A DNA stretch of 64,000 nucleotides. Source: Methylomonas sp. (GTDB taxonomy: Bacteria > Pseudomonadota > Gammaproteobacteria > Methylococcales > Methylomonadaceae). The notes beneath the pieces are model-generated. The model did not search any database. It saw only the letters and a program-made list of their open reading frames with translations, and had not been told where the DNA came from. The translations under genes and the position numbers were made by a program. How positions within the stretch are numbered: position 1 is the first letter of the stretch; every line of letters begins with the position of its first letter. This document shows positions 1 through 8,760 of the stretch, one piece after another. The stretch lies in NCBI GenBank assembly GCA_002929135.1, contig PESC01000012.1, positions 1 to 64,000 of the forward strand, given 5' to 3'.

Positions 1-65
1 ATTGAGGTCGCACCACTTCCGGCGTCTCTTGAAAATAGCTTGAGCAATAATCTGACAAAGTAGAA

Positions 66-1352
66 TTAAACAGTCGAGTCATGCAGCCAGGCATCGAGTG
101 TGCGGATTAGTTCGCTGTGTTGCAGCGTTTGTTGTTCCTGTTCGATGCGCAGCGACTTGAGCGCCACGCTGTCATGCGCGGCTTCATCGTCGCCGATGAT
201 GATGGCCCAGGCCGCACCGGATTTGTCGGCTTTCTTGAATTGGCTTTTGAAGCTGCCGCCACCGCAGTTGACCTGCAATTTCAGTTCGGGCAGGGCATTG
301 CGTAAACGTTCCGCCAGGATGAGGCCCACACGTTCGGCACGTTCGCCGACACGGATCAGGTAGGCATCAGTCACGGGCGCCAGGGCGACATGGCCGGATT
401 GCTCGATCAGGGCGAGTATGCGTTCCATGCCCATGGCGAATCCAATGGCATGATTGGCCTTGCCGCCCAGTTGCTCGATGAGGCCGTCGTAGCGACCACC
501 GGCGCAGATCGTGCCTTGCGAACCCAGTTGGTCGGTCACCCATTCGAATACTGTTTTGCCGTAGTAATCCAGGCCGCGCACCAGGCGGGTGTTGAGCGCA
601 TAGCGGATGCCGAGGTCGTCGAGCATGGCTGTCAATTGGTTGAAATGGGCCAGGCTGTCGTCGCCCAGGTGATCCAGCAATACCGGCGCCTGGCTCAGAA
701 TGGCCTGCATATCGGGATTTTTGCTGTCGAGTATGCGCAGCGGGTTGCTGTCGAGTCGGCGACGACTGTCGTCATCGAGCAGGTCGAGATGCTGCTGGAA
801 ATAGTCCACCAACTTGCCGCGATAGGCCAGGCGCTCCTCACTGGTGCCCAAGGTGTTGAGTTGCAGTTCCACCTGATCGCGGATGTCGAGTGTGCGCCAC
901 AGGCGCTCGGTCAGCGCTATCAGTTCGGCATCGACATCGGGGCCGGGCATGCCGTAGGTTTCGACACCCAGTTGGTAGAACTGGCGGTAGCGGCCTTTTT
1001 GCGGACGTTCGTGGCGGAACATCGGGCCGTAATACCACAGACGGTGCGATTGGTTGTGCAGCAAGCCGTGTTCCAGACAGGCGCGCAGGCAACCGGCGGT
1101 GCCTTCGGGGCGCAAGGTCAGTGAGTCGCCATTGCGATCATCGAAGCTGTACATTTCCTTTTCAACGATGTCGGTGACTTCGCCGATCGAGCGTTTGAAC
1201 AATTCGGTTTTTTCGACGATGGGCAGGCGGATTTCCTGATAGCCATACGCCGCCAGAATCTGTCTGGCCTGGTTTTCCAGCCAGTGCCAGTGCGGCGATT
1301 GTTCGGGCAGAATGTCGTGCATTCCGCGTATGGCCTGAATTTGTTTTGCCAT
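66..1352 (-). CDS. hisS: Histidyl-tRNA synthetase
   Basis: Class II aminoacyl-tRNA synthetase that charges tRNA-His in the cytoplasm. The 428-residue product has the usual bacterial length and starts [18 protein letters not shown]. Class II motif 2 is seen as [20 protein letters not shown]. The histidine-specific motifs [12 protein letters not shown] and AGGRYDGL follow, then motif 3 as GFAMGMERI, then the C-terminal anticodon-binding domain. In most Gammaproteobacteria hisS follows ispG; here the next gene upstream on the same strand is pilF, about 390 bp away across a dispersed repeat, so it probably has its own promoter. The family call is certain. Confidence 0.98.
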   Translation of the reverse strand: MAKQIQAIRGMHDILPEQSPHWHWLENQARQILAAYGYQEIRLPIVEKTELFKRSIGEVTDIVEKEMYSFDDRNGDSLTLRPEGTAGCLRACLEHGLLHNQSHRLWYYGPMFRHERPQKGRYRQFYQLGVETYGMPGPDVDAELIALTERLWRTLDIRDQVELQLNTLGTSEERLAYRGKLVDYFQQHLDLLDDDSRRRLDSNPLRILDSKNPDMQAILSQAPVLLDHLGDDSLAHFNQLTAMLDDLGIRYALNTRLVRGLDYYGKTVFEWVTDQLGSQGTICAGGRYDGLIEQLGGKANHAIGFAMGMERILALIEQSGHVALAPVTDAYLIRVGERAERVGLILAERLRNALPELKLQVNCGGGSFKSQFKKADKSGAAWAIIIGDDEAAHDSVALKSLRIEQEQQTLQHSELIRTLDAWLHDSTV

Positions 1353-1479
1353 GGTGTTCGGGTTGTGCCTATGAGTAGATGGTTTTAGTGACTAATGTTA
1401 CGCAGTAGCTTCGGATAAAGGTTCATTGAGCGATATCGATACAAGGTATCGCTACCGCGATGCTGTTTTTAAGTCGGTT

Positions 1480-1690
1480 CCCGGACCGACAGCCGGATTA
1501 CTTTTCTTTGCTTGTCCAAAGGAAAGTAACCAAAAGAAAAGACCCCCGGTATTCCGTCTTTTCCTGCGCGTCTCGCATTTGGCGAGGGTTTTCGGAAGGG
1601 GCTTCCTGCCCCTCCGAAAACGAGCGGCATCCCTGCGGGCTGTTCTCGACAAATGCTGCGATGCCCGGGGCGGAATAACGGGGCAAAACC
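1480..1690. repeat. Dispersed intergenic repeat between pilF and hisS
   Basis: The 392 bp between hisS and pilF contain no convincing gene; short frames on both strands have no family resemblance. The stretch contains nested palindromes: TTACTTTTCTTTG against CAAAGGAAAGTAA around 1498-1530, and an inverted repeat of GGAAGGGGC type around 1595-1617. From memory this matches a repeat scattered through many gamma- and betaproteobacterial intergenic regions (a core like TTTCTTTGCTTGTCCAAAG). Only one copy is present in this window, so the repeat status rests on recall. Confidence 0.55.
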
Positions 1691-1744
1691 GCCACTGTGT
1701 AGATTGAGTGGGCTGCTGGCAAGTTTTGTTGCGTAACAATCAGT

Positions 1745-2512
1745 TTAGTGATTGGGTGCGGCCCGGATGTCTTGCGCTTCGCGCGAGGCGGGAAAATCGT
1801 TCAGCAACTGTTGTTTGTACTCGTCGGCCAGCGTGGCGTTACCCAGTGCGCGTTCGGTCTGAAAACCCAGCCACAGGGTTTCCGCCGTGTGTTTCGCTAT
1901 TGCGAGATAACGCTGCAAAAACGCCCGCGCCGACATGAATTGCTGGTTGGCGTAGCTGATTTTCAGCATTTCCAACAAGGAGGGTGCGTAGTCCGCGTTG
2001 GCATTGAGCGCCTGGCGAAAGAAATCCTCGCCGCGCTGGCGATCGTTTTGCTGGATGAAGCAAAGCCCCATGTTGGTCAGTGCAATCCAGGGGCGCGGAT
2101 TGACCGGGCTGGCTAACGCCTCCTGCAACAGGTTTTTGCCTTTTTCGACATCGTTCCGTTCGCACAGCAAACGCCCGTAATTGCTTTTGATGCTGGTGTT
2201 CTCCGGGTCGCGTCGCAAGGCCGAACGATAGTAGTCGGCGGCTTCGTCGTAATCCTTGATGCGCTCGAACAATATGGCCAGCGCGTTGTGTATGTCGGCG
2301 TTGCCTGAATCCTGGCTGAGTGCAGCTTCCAGCTTTTCCTGGGCGACATCGATCATGCCCATTTCCAGATAACGCACCCCCAACTGGAGATTGAGCTGGG
2401 CTTTTTCGGCATTGGATTTACCGTCGGTCAGCCGGGATGTCAGGTTACAGCCCGCAAGCAAGGCGCCAAGCAGCGTAGCCGTCATCCAGTGTATCGGGCG
2501 TTTATCCTGCAT
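1745..2512 (-). CDS. pilF: Type IV pilus biogenesis/stability lipoprotein PilF (PilW), TPR protein
   Basis: Outer-membrane lipoprotein with tetratricopeptide repeats that helps assemble the PilQ secretin of type IV pili. The start chosen is ATG at 2512, giving 255 residues. It places a lipobox LLAGC (Cys22) right after a short hydrophobic segment, and it overlaps the end of rlmN by 11 bp. A longer frame up to 2683 would run inside rlmN and bury the lipobox, so it is rejected. TPR-like helices cover roughly residues 45-240 (for example [20 protein letters not shown] and [20 protein letters not shown]). The rlmN-pilF order is standard; the rodZ and ispG that usually follow are absent. Confidence 0.93.
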   Translation of the reverse strand: MQDKRPIHWMTATLLGALLAGCNLTSRLTDGKSNAEKAQLNLQLGVRYLEMGMIDVAQEKLEAALSQDSGNADIHNALAILFERIKDYDEAADYYRSALRRDPENTSIKSNYGRLLCERNDVEKGKNLLQEALASPVNPRPWIALTNMGLCFIQQNDRQRGEDFFRQALNANADYAPSLLEMLKISYANQQFMSARAFLQRYLAIAKHTAETLWLGFQTERALGNATLADEYKQQLLNDFPASREAQDIRAAPNH

Positions 2513-3617
2513 GTGAGCTGGCCTGCATCGCTTGCAGTTTGATGTGGCGGCGGCTTTTGTCCTGAACCTGGCCAACCAGTTGGCCGCAGGCGGCATCGAT
2601 GTCGTCGCCACGGGTTTTGCGGATGGTGGTGACGATGCCAGCGTTGTGCAAACTGTCGCGAAAACGCAGGATGGTCGCGGCATCCGAGCAGCGGTAGTTC
2701 GATTGCGGAAACGGATTGAATGGAATCAGGTTCACCTTGGACGGCACGTTCTTCAGCAGTTTTATCAGCGTGGCAGCATCGGCCAGCGTGTCGTTGATGC
2801 CATCCAGCATGACGTATTCGAAGGTGATGTGTTTGCGTGGGCCTAGTCTGGCGTAGTCGCGGCAGGCGGCCATCAATTGTTTCAGTGGATACTTGGTGTT
2901 GATCGGCACCAGTTGGTTACGCAGTTCGTCGCTGGCCGCATGCAGCGATACCGCCATGCTGACATCGCACACTTCGCTCAAACGCTGCATGGCCGGTACG
3001 ATGCCCGAGGTACTGATGGTGACCCGGCGCTTGGACAGGCCGTAGGCAAAGTCATCCATCATCAGATTCATTGCGGCGACGACATTGTCGAAATTGAGTA
3101 GCGGCTCTCCCATGCCCATCATGACGACATTGCTGATGCGGTGTTCCGGTCCCAGTCGCTGTTGAGCCAAAAAAAGTTGACCAATGATTTCGCCGGTGGA
3201 CAGGTTGCGGTTGAAGCCTTGTCGCGCGGTCGAGCAAAAACTGCACGCCAGGGCGCAACCCACCTGCGACGACACACACAATGTGGCGCGGCGTTGTTCC
3301 GGGATGAAGACGGTTTCGACACGATTGCCGCAGTGCATTTGCACTGCCCATTTGCAGGTGCCGTCGCTGGCCAACTGTTCTTCGACGATAGTCGGCGTCT
3401 TAATCGTGCAATGCTGGGTCAGATAGCTGCGCAGAGATTTGCTCAGGTTGGTCATCTGGTCGAAATCGACCACACCTTCCTGATGTATCCATTTCAAAAT
3501 TTGCGTTGCGCGAAACGGCTTTTCGCCGATTCCGGCAAAAAAGGCTTGTAAGCCTTTTCTGTCGAAATCGAGCAGATTGATCGGCGCCGGATCAACGGAT
3601 GCGGTCGCAGAGTTCAT
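2502..3617 (-). CDS. rlmN: 23S rRNA/tRNA adenine C2-methyltransferase RlmN (radical SAM)
   Basis: Methylates C2 of A2503 in 23S rRNA and A37 of some tRNAs. With the ATG at 3617 the product is 371 residues. The radical-SAM CxxxCxxC motif is Cys121, Cys125 and Cys128 (CALACSFCS). The methyl-carrying C-terminal cysteine lies in [11 protein letters not shown]. The SAM-binding [12 protein letters not shown] is intact. A TTG at 3638 would add seven residues; neither start has a strong ribosome site, so ATG is preferred. The gene overlaps the end of ndk by 26 bp and pilF by 11 bp, so ndk-rlmN-pilF look translationally coupled. Confidence 0.96.
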   Translation of the reverse strand: MNSATASVDPAPINLLDFDRKGLQAFFAGIGEKPFRATQILKWIHQEGVVDFDQMTNLSKSLRSYLTQHCTIKTPTIVEEQLASDGTCKWAVQMHCGNRVETVFIPEQRRATLCVSSQVGCALACSFCSTARQGFNRNLSTGEIIGQLFLAQQRLGPEHRISNVVMMGMGEPLLNFDNVVAAMNLMMDDFAYGLSKRRVTISTSGIVPAMQRLSEVCDVSMAVSLHAASDELRNQLVPINTKYPLKQLMAACRDYARLGPRKHITFEYVMLDGINDTLADAATLIKLLKNVPSKVNLIPFNPFPQSNYRCSDAATILRFRDSLHNAGIVTTIRKTRGDDIDAACGQLVGQVQDKSRRHIKLQAMQASSHAG

Positions 3618-4023
3618 CAGACGAGAAGAAGTAAGCAATTTCCTGCGCAGCAGTGTCGGGACCGTCGGAACCGTGTACGGCGTTTTCGTCGATGCTGACG
3701 GCGAAGTCGGCGCGTAGGGTGCCGGGTGCAGCGTCTTTCGGGTTGGTGGCGCCCATCAGCTCACGGTTTTTCACAACCGCATTCTCGCCTTCCAGTACCT
3801 GGGCGACGATGGGGCCGGAGATCATGAATTTGACCAGGTCGTTGAAGAACGGGCGTTCCTTATGGACGGCGTAGAAGCCTTCGGCCTGTTCCTGGCTGAG
3901 TTGCAGCATTTTCGATGCAACGACGCGCAAACCGTTTTTTTCGAAACGGCTGACGATTTCCCCGATCACGTTTTTGGCAACGGCGTCCGGCTTGATGATG
4001 GAGAAAGTGCGTTCTATGGTCAT
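3592..4023 (-). CDS. ndk: Nucleoside diphosphate kinase
   Basis: Transfers the gamma-phosphate of ATP to nucleoside diphosphates through a phosphohistidine. It has 143 residues, the typical length, starting [18 protein letters not shown]. The active-site histidine is His117 in NAVHGSD, and the nucleotide-binding [14 protein letters not shown] is intact. The start has a strong ribosome-binding site AAGGAG eight bases upstream. Gene order ndk-rlmN-pilF is the usual gammaproteobacterial one. Upstream lies 255 bp of repeats separating it from secD. Confidence 0.98.
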   Translation of the reverse strand: MTIERTFSIIKPDAVAKNVIGEIVSRFEKNGLRVVASKMLQLSQEQAEGFYAVHKERPFFNDLVKFMISGPIVAQVLEGENAVVKNRELMGATNPKDAAPGTLRADFAVSIDENAVHGSDGPDTAAQEIAYFFSSDELCDRIR

Positions 4024-4085
4024 GTGGTAACTCCTTGATGAGGTTGGAAAAAATAGTAACTATTCAGCGAAAATCACTGGATATG

Positions 4086-4110
4086 CATTCCCACGCAGAG
4101 CGTGGGAACG
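4086..4110. repeat. Palindromic dispersed repeat, copy 1 (right arm only)
   Basis: TTCCCACGC at 4088-4096 pairs with GCGTGGGAA at 4100-4108, giving a 9-bp perfect hairpin followed by CGAGG. A copy with the same hairpin is at 47939-47959 and a decayed relative at 8393-8422. It lies between the end of secD and the start of ndk. Confidence 0.8.
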
Positions 4111-4129
4111 AGGATATGATGATGCCACC

Positions 4130-4246
4130 GTAGGGGCAGGCCTTGTGCCTGCCCAAAAAATGCTTGTGCCTGCCCAAAAAATGCTGGGGCAGGCACAAAC
4201 TGGGCAACCACAAGGGTTGCCCCTACATCAGGGTTGCCCCTACATC
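4130..4246. repeat. GTAGGGGC-type repeat cluster with short direct duplications
   Basis: GTAGGGGCA at 4130-4138 is matched by TGCCCCTAC at 4218-4226 and again at 4235-4243. Inside, a 21-bp unit (CTTGTGCCTGCCC plus A6TG) occurs twice in tandem at 4142-4162 and 4163-4183, and a 17-bp unit AGGGTTGCCCCTACATC twice at 4213-4229 and 4230-4246. Such GTAGGGGC...GCCCCTAC units are common dispersed repeats in bacterial genomes. No gene is visible in 4024-4278. Confidence 0.8.
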
Positions 4247-4278
4247 TGGTTTAACCAAAAATAAAACCTTACAAACCG

Positions 4279-6126
4279 TTAGATAGATAGTTTTTCGGCT
4301 TGGCGATCACCGCCGTAAATCCAGTTGACCAGCATGCGGGTGCCGGTGATGGCGGTGAACATCGAGGTCAGAATGCCCAGCGACAGCACTACGGCAAAGC
4401 CTTTGACCGGGCCGGTGCCAAAACCGAACAGCAACAGGGCGACCAGCAGGGTGGTGATGTTGGAGTCGAGTATGGTGGCGAAGGCTTTTTCGTAACCGAG
4501 GAATATGCTGGTCTGCGGGCTGTTGCCGTTACGAATTTCTTCGCGTATGCGTTCGTTGATGAGGACGTTGGCATCGACCGCCATGCCCAGGGTCAGCACG
4601 ATGCCCGCCATGCCTGGCAGTGTCAGTGTGGCTTGCAGCAGCGACAGAATTGCCGTCAGCAATACCAGGTTGAAAATCAGGGCAAAGTTGGCAATCAAGC
4701 CGAATACACGGTAGTAAACGGCCATGAACGCCACGACCAGCAGAAAGCCGATGTTGATCGACATCATGCCCTGGTCGATATTGTCCTGGCCCAGGCTGGG
4801 GCCTATGGTGCGTTCTTCGATGATTTCAACCGGTGCCGCCAGGGCGCCGGCGCGCAGCAACAGTGCCAGGGTGCGGGCTTCCTCCGGGCTGTCGAGACCT
4901 GTGGTCTGGAAGCGTTTGCTGAAGGCGTCGCGTATCGTGGCAACACTGATGACTTTCTCGACTTTTTCCTTGTGCAGAACGCGCTGACCATCGACCATCC
5001 GGCTTTCGGATTTGTATTCGATGAAGACGACGGCCATGGGTTTGCCTATGTTTTCTTGGGTGACCTTGCCCATTTTTTTGGCGCCTACACTGTCCAGTGT
5101 GATGAACACAGCGGGGTGGCCGTCCTGATCCATGCCGGAGGAAGCGTCGGTGATTTGGTCGCCGGTGACGATGACGGCGCGTTTCAGCAATACCGGCGCA
5201 CCGTTCTTGTCGTAGTACAAGCGGCTACCGGGTGGCACGTTGCCAGCGACAGCGGCCTGCACATCGTGTTCGACGTCGACCAGTCGATATTCCAGAGTGG
5301 CCGTCGTGCCCAGCAGTTCTTTGGCGCGGGCCGTATCCTGGACGCCGGGCAGTTGCACGACGATGCGGCTGTCGCCTTGTTGCTGGATGATGGGTTCGGC
5401 TACGCCCAGTTCGTTGACGCGGTTACGCAGCGTGGTGATGTTTTGCGCCAGTGCCGATTTCCTGATTTCCCTCAACTCACGTTCGGGGATGGTCAGGGTG
5501 AACTCATTGGCAGCGGTCGTAACCACGTCGAGATTGCGAAAGTCTTTGTTCAGCAAGTTGGTTGCGGCCATGCTGGCTTCTTCGTTTGCCAGCACGATGC
5601 GGATGCCATCGGCCTCTTTGCTGACCAGTTGATAGCGCACCTTGTTGTCGCGGAACGCGGTGCGGATGTCGTTGACATAACGCTCTTCCGCTTGTTTCAG
5701 CGCGGTATCCATGTCGACTTCCAGCAGAAAGTGAACGCCGCCGCGCAAGTCCAGACCAAGATACATGGGCTCGGCGCCGATGGCTCTCAACCAGGCCGGT
5801 GTGGCGGGCGCCAGATTCAGCGCCACGGTGGCCTGGCCGTAGAGTTTTTCTCGCAGCAAGTCAGCGGCTTTGAGCTGGTCATCGGTGGTATTGAAACGCG
5901 CCAGAATGCGCCCGTCCTTGAATTCGAAGGCCTTCAACGGAAACCCGGCGTCCTTGATGAGTGCGGCAACACTATCGGCCTGCCGCTGTTGTAACGGATT
6001 GGCGGTATTGGAAGCCAGTTGTACGGCGGGATCGTTGCCAAAGATATTCGGCAACGAGTAAAGCGTACCGGCTACCAGAACGATAATCACCAGAAGATTC
6101 TTCCAGAGCGGGAAATGGTTTTGCAT
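4279..6126 (-). CDS. secD: Protein translocase subunit SecD
   Basis: Inner-membrane subunit of the SecDF complex, which uses proton-motive force to pull secreted proteins across the membrane. It has 615 residues: a first transmembrane helix near residues 9-28, a large periplasmic region with the P1 domain, the signature LGLDLRGGVHFLLEVD near residue 123, and five C-terminal helices (about 445-605). The helix-4 motif containing GMAVDANVLINERIREE is present. yajC lies 81 bp upstream as expected. The gene is not followed by secF: the next 255 bp are repeats and then ndk. Confidence 0.97.
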   Translation of the reverse strand: MQNHFPLWKNLLVIIVLVAGTLYSLPNIFGNDPAVQLASNTANPLQQRQADSVAALIKDAGFPLKAFEFKDGRILARFNTTDDQLKAADLLREKLYGQATVALNLAPATPAWLRAIGAEPMYLGLDLRGGVHFLLEVDMDTALKQAEERYVNDIRTAFRDNKVRYQLVSKEADGIRIVLANEEASMAATNLLNKDFRNLDVVTTAANEFTLTIPERELREIRKSALAQNITTLRNRVNELGVAEPIIQQQGDSRIVVQLPGVQDTARAKELLGTTATLEYRLVDVEHDVQAAVAGNVPPGSRLYYDKNGAPVLLKRAVIVTGDQITDASSGMDQDGHPAVFITLDSVGAKKMGKVTQENIGKPMAVVFIEYKSESRMVDGQRVLHKEKVEKVISVATIRDAFSKRFQTTGLDSPEEARTLALLLRAGALAAPVEIIEERTIGPSLGQDNIDQGMMSINIGFLLVVAFMAVYYRVFGLIANFALIFNLVLLTAILSLLQATLTLPGMAGIVLTLGMAVDANVLINERIREEIRNGNSPQTSIFLGYEKAFATILDSNITTLLVALLLFGFGTGPVKGFAVVLSLGILTSMFTAITGTRMLVNWIYGGDRQAEKLSI

Positions 6127-6207
6127 GGCTAATTGTTTGAGTTGTTTAGTCCGTTAATCGCAAAAAAAGGGGGGGTGCAGGCGGGCGGCAGAGTGGGTCA
6201 GGACGAG

Positions 6208-6555
6208 TCAGGCTTTGGCTTTGCCGGCGGATTTATAGGTGCCTTTGGGCATCATGTTGGCAACGGCGTGGCGTTGAACCTGGATGAAACTGTTGTCGCC
6301 GACTTCCAGTTTGACGAAGTTATCGTCCAGCTCGATGACTTTGCCCAGGATGCCGCCGGTGGTGACGACTTCAGAGCCTTTGGTCAGTGCGGCCAGCATT
6401 TGTTTCTGTTCCTTGTTGCGTTTGGATTGCGGACGAATGAACAGAAAATAAAAGAAAAGCAGAATGGCCAGGGGAAACAGCATGGCTTCGATGCCTGGCT
6501 GTGGCGAGGCGGGTGCGGCGGCTTGTGCCATGGCGTCGGAAATCAAAAAACTCAT
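6208..6555 (-). CDS. yajC: Preprotein translocase subunit YajC
   Basis: Small inner-membrane partner of SecDF. It has 115 residues with one transmembrane helix ending in the family hallmark FYFLFIRPQSKRNKEQ, then a basic cytoplasmic domain with GGILGKV. It is followed by secD. In most Gammaproteobacteria queA and tgt precede yajC; here the upstream neighbour is psd. Between yajC and secD is an A7G7 tract (6162-6175) of unknown meaning. Confidence 0.95.
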   Translation of the reverse strand: MSFLISDAMAQAAAPASPQPGIEAMLFPLAILLFFYFLFIRPQSKRNKEQKQMLAALTKGSEVVTTGGILGKVIELDDNFVKLEVGDNSFIQVQRHAVANMMPKGTYKSAGKAKA

Positions 6556-6679
6556 CGTATTCCTCGTGTGATCGTCATGTTTGGGATGTTTGGGCCTTGG
6601 ATGCTTAGGGCGGCCCGAAGGGCGGCCATTATGCCACAGTCACAGGCGCTGACGTATGTCGCATTACCTTGGCAAGCGG

Positions 6680-7540
6680 TTACGGGTGAGTGTGGCCTAT
6701 GGCTGCGCCCAGACTGACCGGTGTCCCGGCTGATAGCGCGCTGTCCCACTCAATGGCGTTGTCGCCGAACAGAACGATAATGGTGGAACCCATGTTGAAG
6801 CGGCCCATTTCTTCGCCCTTGGCCAGCACCGGCGGGTTGTCGGGATAGCGCCAGCAGCGTGCATCGGCAATACTGGGCGGGGTGACGACGCCGTGCCAGA
6901 CGGTTGCGATGCTGGACACGAAGATGGCGCCGACCAGCACCAGGGCCATGGGGCCGTTTTCGGTGTCGAAGATACACACCACCCGCTCGTTTCTGGCAAA
7001 CAGATTGGGTACGTTATCGACAGTGATGGCGTTGACGCTGAACAATCGACCGGGAATGTGGATCATCTCGCGCAGCGTGCCGGTCAAGGGCATGTGCAGA
7101 CGGTGATAATCCCTGGGTGACAAGTATATGGTGGCAAAGTGGCCATGCTTGAAGGTGGCGGCGCGTTGTTCGTCGCCACCCAGTAATTCGGTGGCGCTGT
7201 AGCGGTGGCCTTTGGCCTGGAAAATGCTGCCGTCTTCGATATGGCCCAACTGGCTGATCGCGCCGTCTGCCGGACAGGCGACAGCTGTTGGATCGGCAAC
7301 CAGGGGTCTTGCACCTTCTTTGAGTTCGCGGGTGAAAAAAGCGTTGAAGCTCGGGTAGTGATCCAGGCTGGAGTGTTTGGCTTCCGTCATGTCGACGCCG
7401 TACAGGCGGATGATGAGTTTGATGAACAGGTTTTTCCACAACTGGTTTTCGCAGTGCGTCAGTCTGGACATCAGTTGCGACAGTGCATGATGAGGCAGCA
7501 CGTATTGCGGCAAGACCGCGAGCAAGGTTTTCAGCGTCAT
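6680..7540 (-). CDS. psd: Phosphatidylserine decarboxylase proenzyme
   Basis: Makes phosphatidylethanolamine at the inner membrane. The proenzyme cleaves itself between Gly251 and Ser252 (FNMGSTIIVLF) to form a pyruvoyl cofactor; the motif here is MGST rather than the commoner LGST. It has 286 residues. HRLHMP and the conserved YPSFNAFFTRELKEGARP are present. The ATG at 7540 overlaps the end of the FlhB-like gene by 4 bp (7537-7540), so it is the third gene of a queF - FlhB-like - psd operon. Confidence 0.97.
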   Translation of the reverse strand: MTLKTLLAVLPQYVLPHHALSQLMSRLTHCENQLWKNLFIKLIIRLYGVDMTEAKHSSLDHYPSFNAFFTRELKEGARPLVADPTAVACPADGAISQLGHIEDGSIFQAKGHRYSATELLGGDEQRAATFKHGHFATIYLSPRDYHRLHMPLTGTLREMIHIPGRLFSVNAITVDNVPNLFARNERVVCIFDTENGPMALVLVGAIFVSSIATVWHGVVTPPSIADARCWRYPDNPPVLAKGEEMGRFNMGSTIIVLFGDNAIEWDSALSAGTPVSLGAAIGHTHP

Positions 7541-7824
7541 GATAAAGATGAGTCGGGTGTTTTGCCGCTGATGAAGTAGGCAAAGGCAATGACCTCGGCA
7601 ACGGCAACGTAAAGAGCTGGTGGAATATCCTCGCCGAGCGGCACCTGGGCCAGTATTCGGGCGAGTTCAGGTTGGTTCTGGAGCGGAACACCGTGTTTTT
7701 CCGCAATGGCCAGGATTTCCCGGGCGGCAATGCCTTCGCCTTTGGCGGTGACCTTGGGGGTGTTTTTGCCGTCGTACTGGAGTGCGACGGCAATATCGCT
7801 GGTGTAAAAGGTTTTGCCGCTCAC
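7537..7824 (-). CDS. Small EscU/YscU/FlhB C-terminal-domain protein (FhlB/YlqH type)
   Basis: A 95-residue stand-alone version of the cytoplasmic domain of the flagellar export switch protein FlhB. The recognisable part is [21 protein letters not shown], then [40 protein letters not shown]. The self-cleaving NPTH tetrapeptide of FlhB is replaced by TSDI, so no autocleavage is expected. Similar free-standing proteins can partly substitute for the FlhB C-terminal domain in other bacteria; the role here is unknown. It overlaps queF and psd by 4 bp each. Confidence 0.9.
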   Translation of the reverse strand: MSGKTFYTSDIAVALQYDGKNTPKVTAKGEGIAAREILAIAEKHGVPLQNQPELARILAQVPLGEDIPPALYVAVAEVIAFAYFISGKTPDSSLS

Positions 7825-8210
7825 GGCAGGTTGACCAACTCGGGTGCCTGCCAGTCCGGCTTGCGGTGTTCGGCAATCACCGTGGTGTAAATGCCGCCGC
7901 GAACGTTGAATTCGGCCCGCAAACGCATGAAGTTGGGGGCAATGGCGGCGACGATGTGGTCGAGAATTTCATGGGTGACAGCCTCGTGGAATGCACCGCG
8001 TTCGCGGAAAGTCCACATGTACAGCTTCAGCGATTTCAGCTCGACGCATAACTGATCGGGCACGTATTCGATGATGAGTTTGGCAAAATCCGGTTGGCCG
8101 GTCAGCGGACACAAACAGGTGAATTCAGGGATGTCGATGCGCACGGTAAAGTCGCGGGCAGGGCGTGGATTGTCGAACGTGGCGAGGTTTGAGCTGGGCT
8201 GGGTGGTCAT
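7821..8210 (-). CDS. queF: NADPH-dependent 7-cyano-7-deazaguanine reductase QueF (type I)
   Basis: Reduces preQ0 to preQ1 in queuosine biosynthesis. It has 129 residues, the short single-domain form. The catalytic cysteine is Cys34 in [29 protein letters not shown] and the substrate-binding FHE (His75, Glu76) are intact. It is the first gene of the queF - FlhB-like - psd operon, linked by 4-bp overlaps. Confidence 0.96.
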   Translation of the reverse strand: MTTQPSSNLATFDNPRPARDFTVRIDIPEFTCLCPLTGQPDFAKLIIEYVPDQLCVELKSLKLYMWTFRERGAFHEAVTHEILDHIVAAIAPNFMRLRAEFNVRGGIYTTVIAEHRKPDWQAPELVNLP

Positions 8211-8312
8211 GGGGTTTGAATCAGGAATAGAGGCTGATGTGGATGTGCCAACGCAGGGGCTGCCTGCATGTTGGCGCGGGATTTTATCAGTTATCGCGCA
8301 CGGCCATGCGTG

Positions 8313-8422
8313 TCAGGTATTTTCTGGCTGCCACGGTCGCCGTGGGAACCCATACTGGGCGAGCACGAAATCCGGTTCTTCGAGTCCGGTCTGCATTCCT
8401 TTGCTGCGCGTGGCGACGAGGA
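8313..8422. repeat. Dispersed repeat, diverged copy (left and decayed right arm)
   Basis: The 305 bp between queF and the rubredoxin gene contain no gene. From about 8313 it matches 47857-47963 closely: both have CCACGG, then CCGTGGGAA, then TGGGCGAGCA, then GTCCGGT, then TGCATTCC, then GCGTGG, then ACGAG. In this copy the right-hand palindrome has decayed (TTCCTTTGCTGCGCGTGGCGA in place of TTCCCACGC...GCGTGGGAA). Confidence 0.75.
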
Positions 8423-8515
8423 ACGGCTTTCGCCCATAGTCCTCGTGGTTTTTTTGTCGTGGGCCTTGGTCTACAATCGCCGCGCTTTATTGAATGTTCA
8501 TTTTGGAGGATGACA

Positions 8516-8686
8516 ATGGCTGAATTTAGACGCTACAAATGCAAGACCTGTGGTCATGTTTATGACGAAGAGAAAGGCGATCCGCGCAACGGTGTGGCGC
8601 CGGGTACCCGCTGGGAGGATGTGCCGGACGATTGGTGTTGTCCCAAGTGTGGCGCGGTAAAGTCGATGTTCAGCTTGATGCGTTGA
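8516..8686 (+). CDS. Rubredoxin
   Basis: Small one-iron electron carrier of 56 residues. The Fe(Cys)4 site is complete: Cys9 and Cys12 in [11 protein letters not shown], Cys42 and Cys45 in WCCPKCGA. The start is ATG at 8516 with GGAGG at 8505-8509, six bases upstream. An ATG at 8510 is too close to the ribosome site. A strong terminator follows. The redox partner is not identifiable from the neighbours. Confidence 0.96.
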   Translation: MAEFRRYKCKTCGHVYDEEKGDPRNGVAPGTRWEDVPDDWCCPKCGAVKSMFSLMR

Positions 8687-8729
8687 ACAGGCGGGTAGCG
8701 CACAGGCTCCTTTCGAACGGGGCACAAAA

Positions 8730-8756
8730 ACAAAGGGCGCCACGGGCGCCCTTTGT
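8730..8756. terminator. Bidirectional intrinsic terminator between rubredoxin and proS
   Basis: A 12-bp perfect stem (ACAAAGGGCGCC / GGCGCCCTTTGT) with a 3-base loop lies between the convergent rubredoxin and proS genes. The flanking A-run at 8726-8730 serves the minus strand. The plus-strand tail is only weakly T-rich. Confidence 0.85.
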
Positions 8757-8760
8757 CGTT

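Noticed and set aside
2513..2683. Longer N-terminus for PilF
   Set aside because: It would lie within rlmN and put residues in front of the lipoprotein signal.
4086..4246. Possible CRISPR array or tRNA in the repeat cluster
   Set aside because: Units are of unequal length, there are only two tandem copies and no spacers, and no tRNA cloverleaf can be drawn.
4300..5994. Long open frame (564 codons) antisense to secD
   Set aside because: The composition is a mirror of a GC-rich gene on the other strand, there is no family resemblance, and secD is certain.
6162..6175. A7G7 tract between yajC and secD as a slippage switch
   Set aside because: It is intergenic with no frame across it and no paired promoter elements; no functional reading supported.
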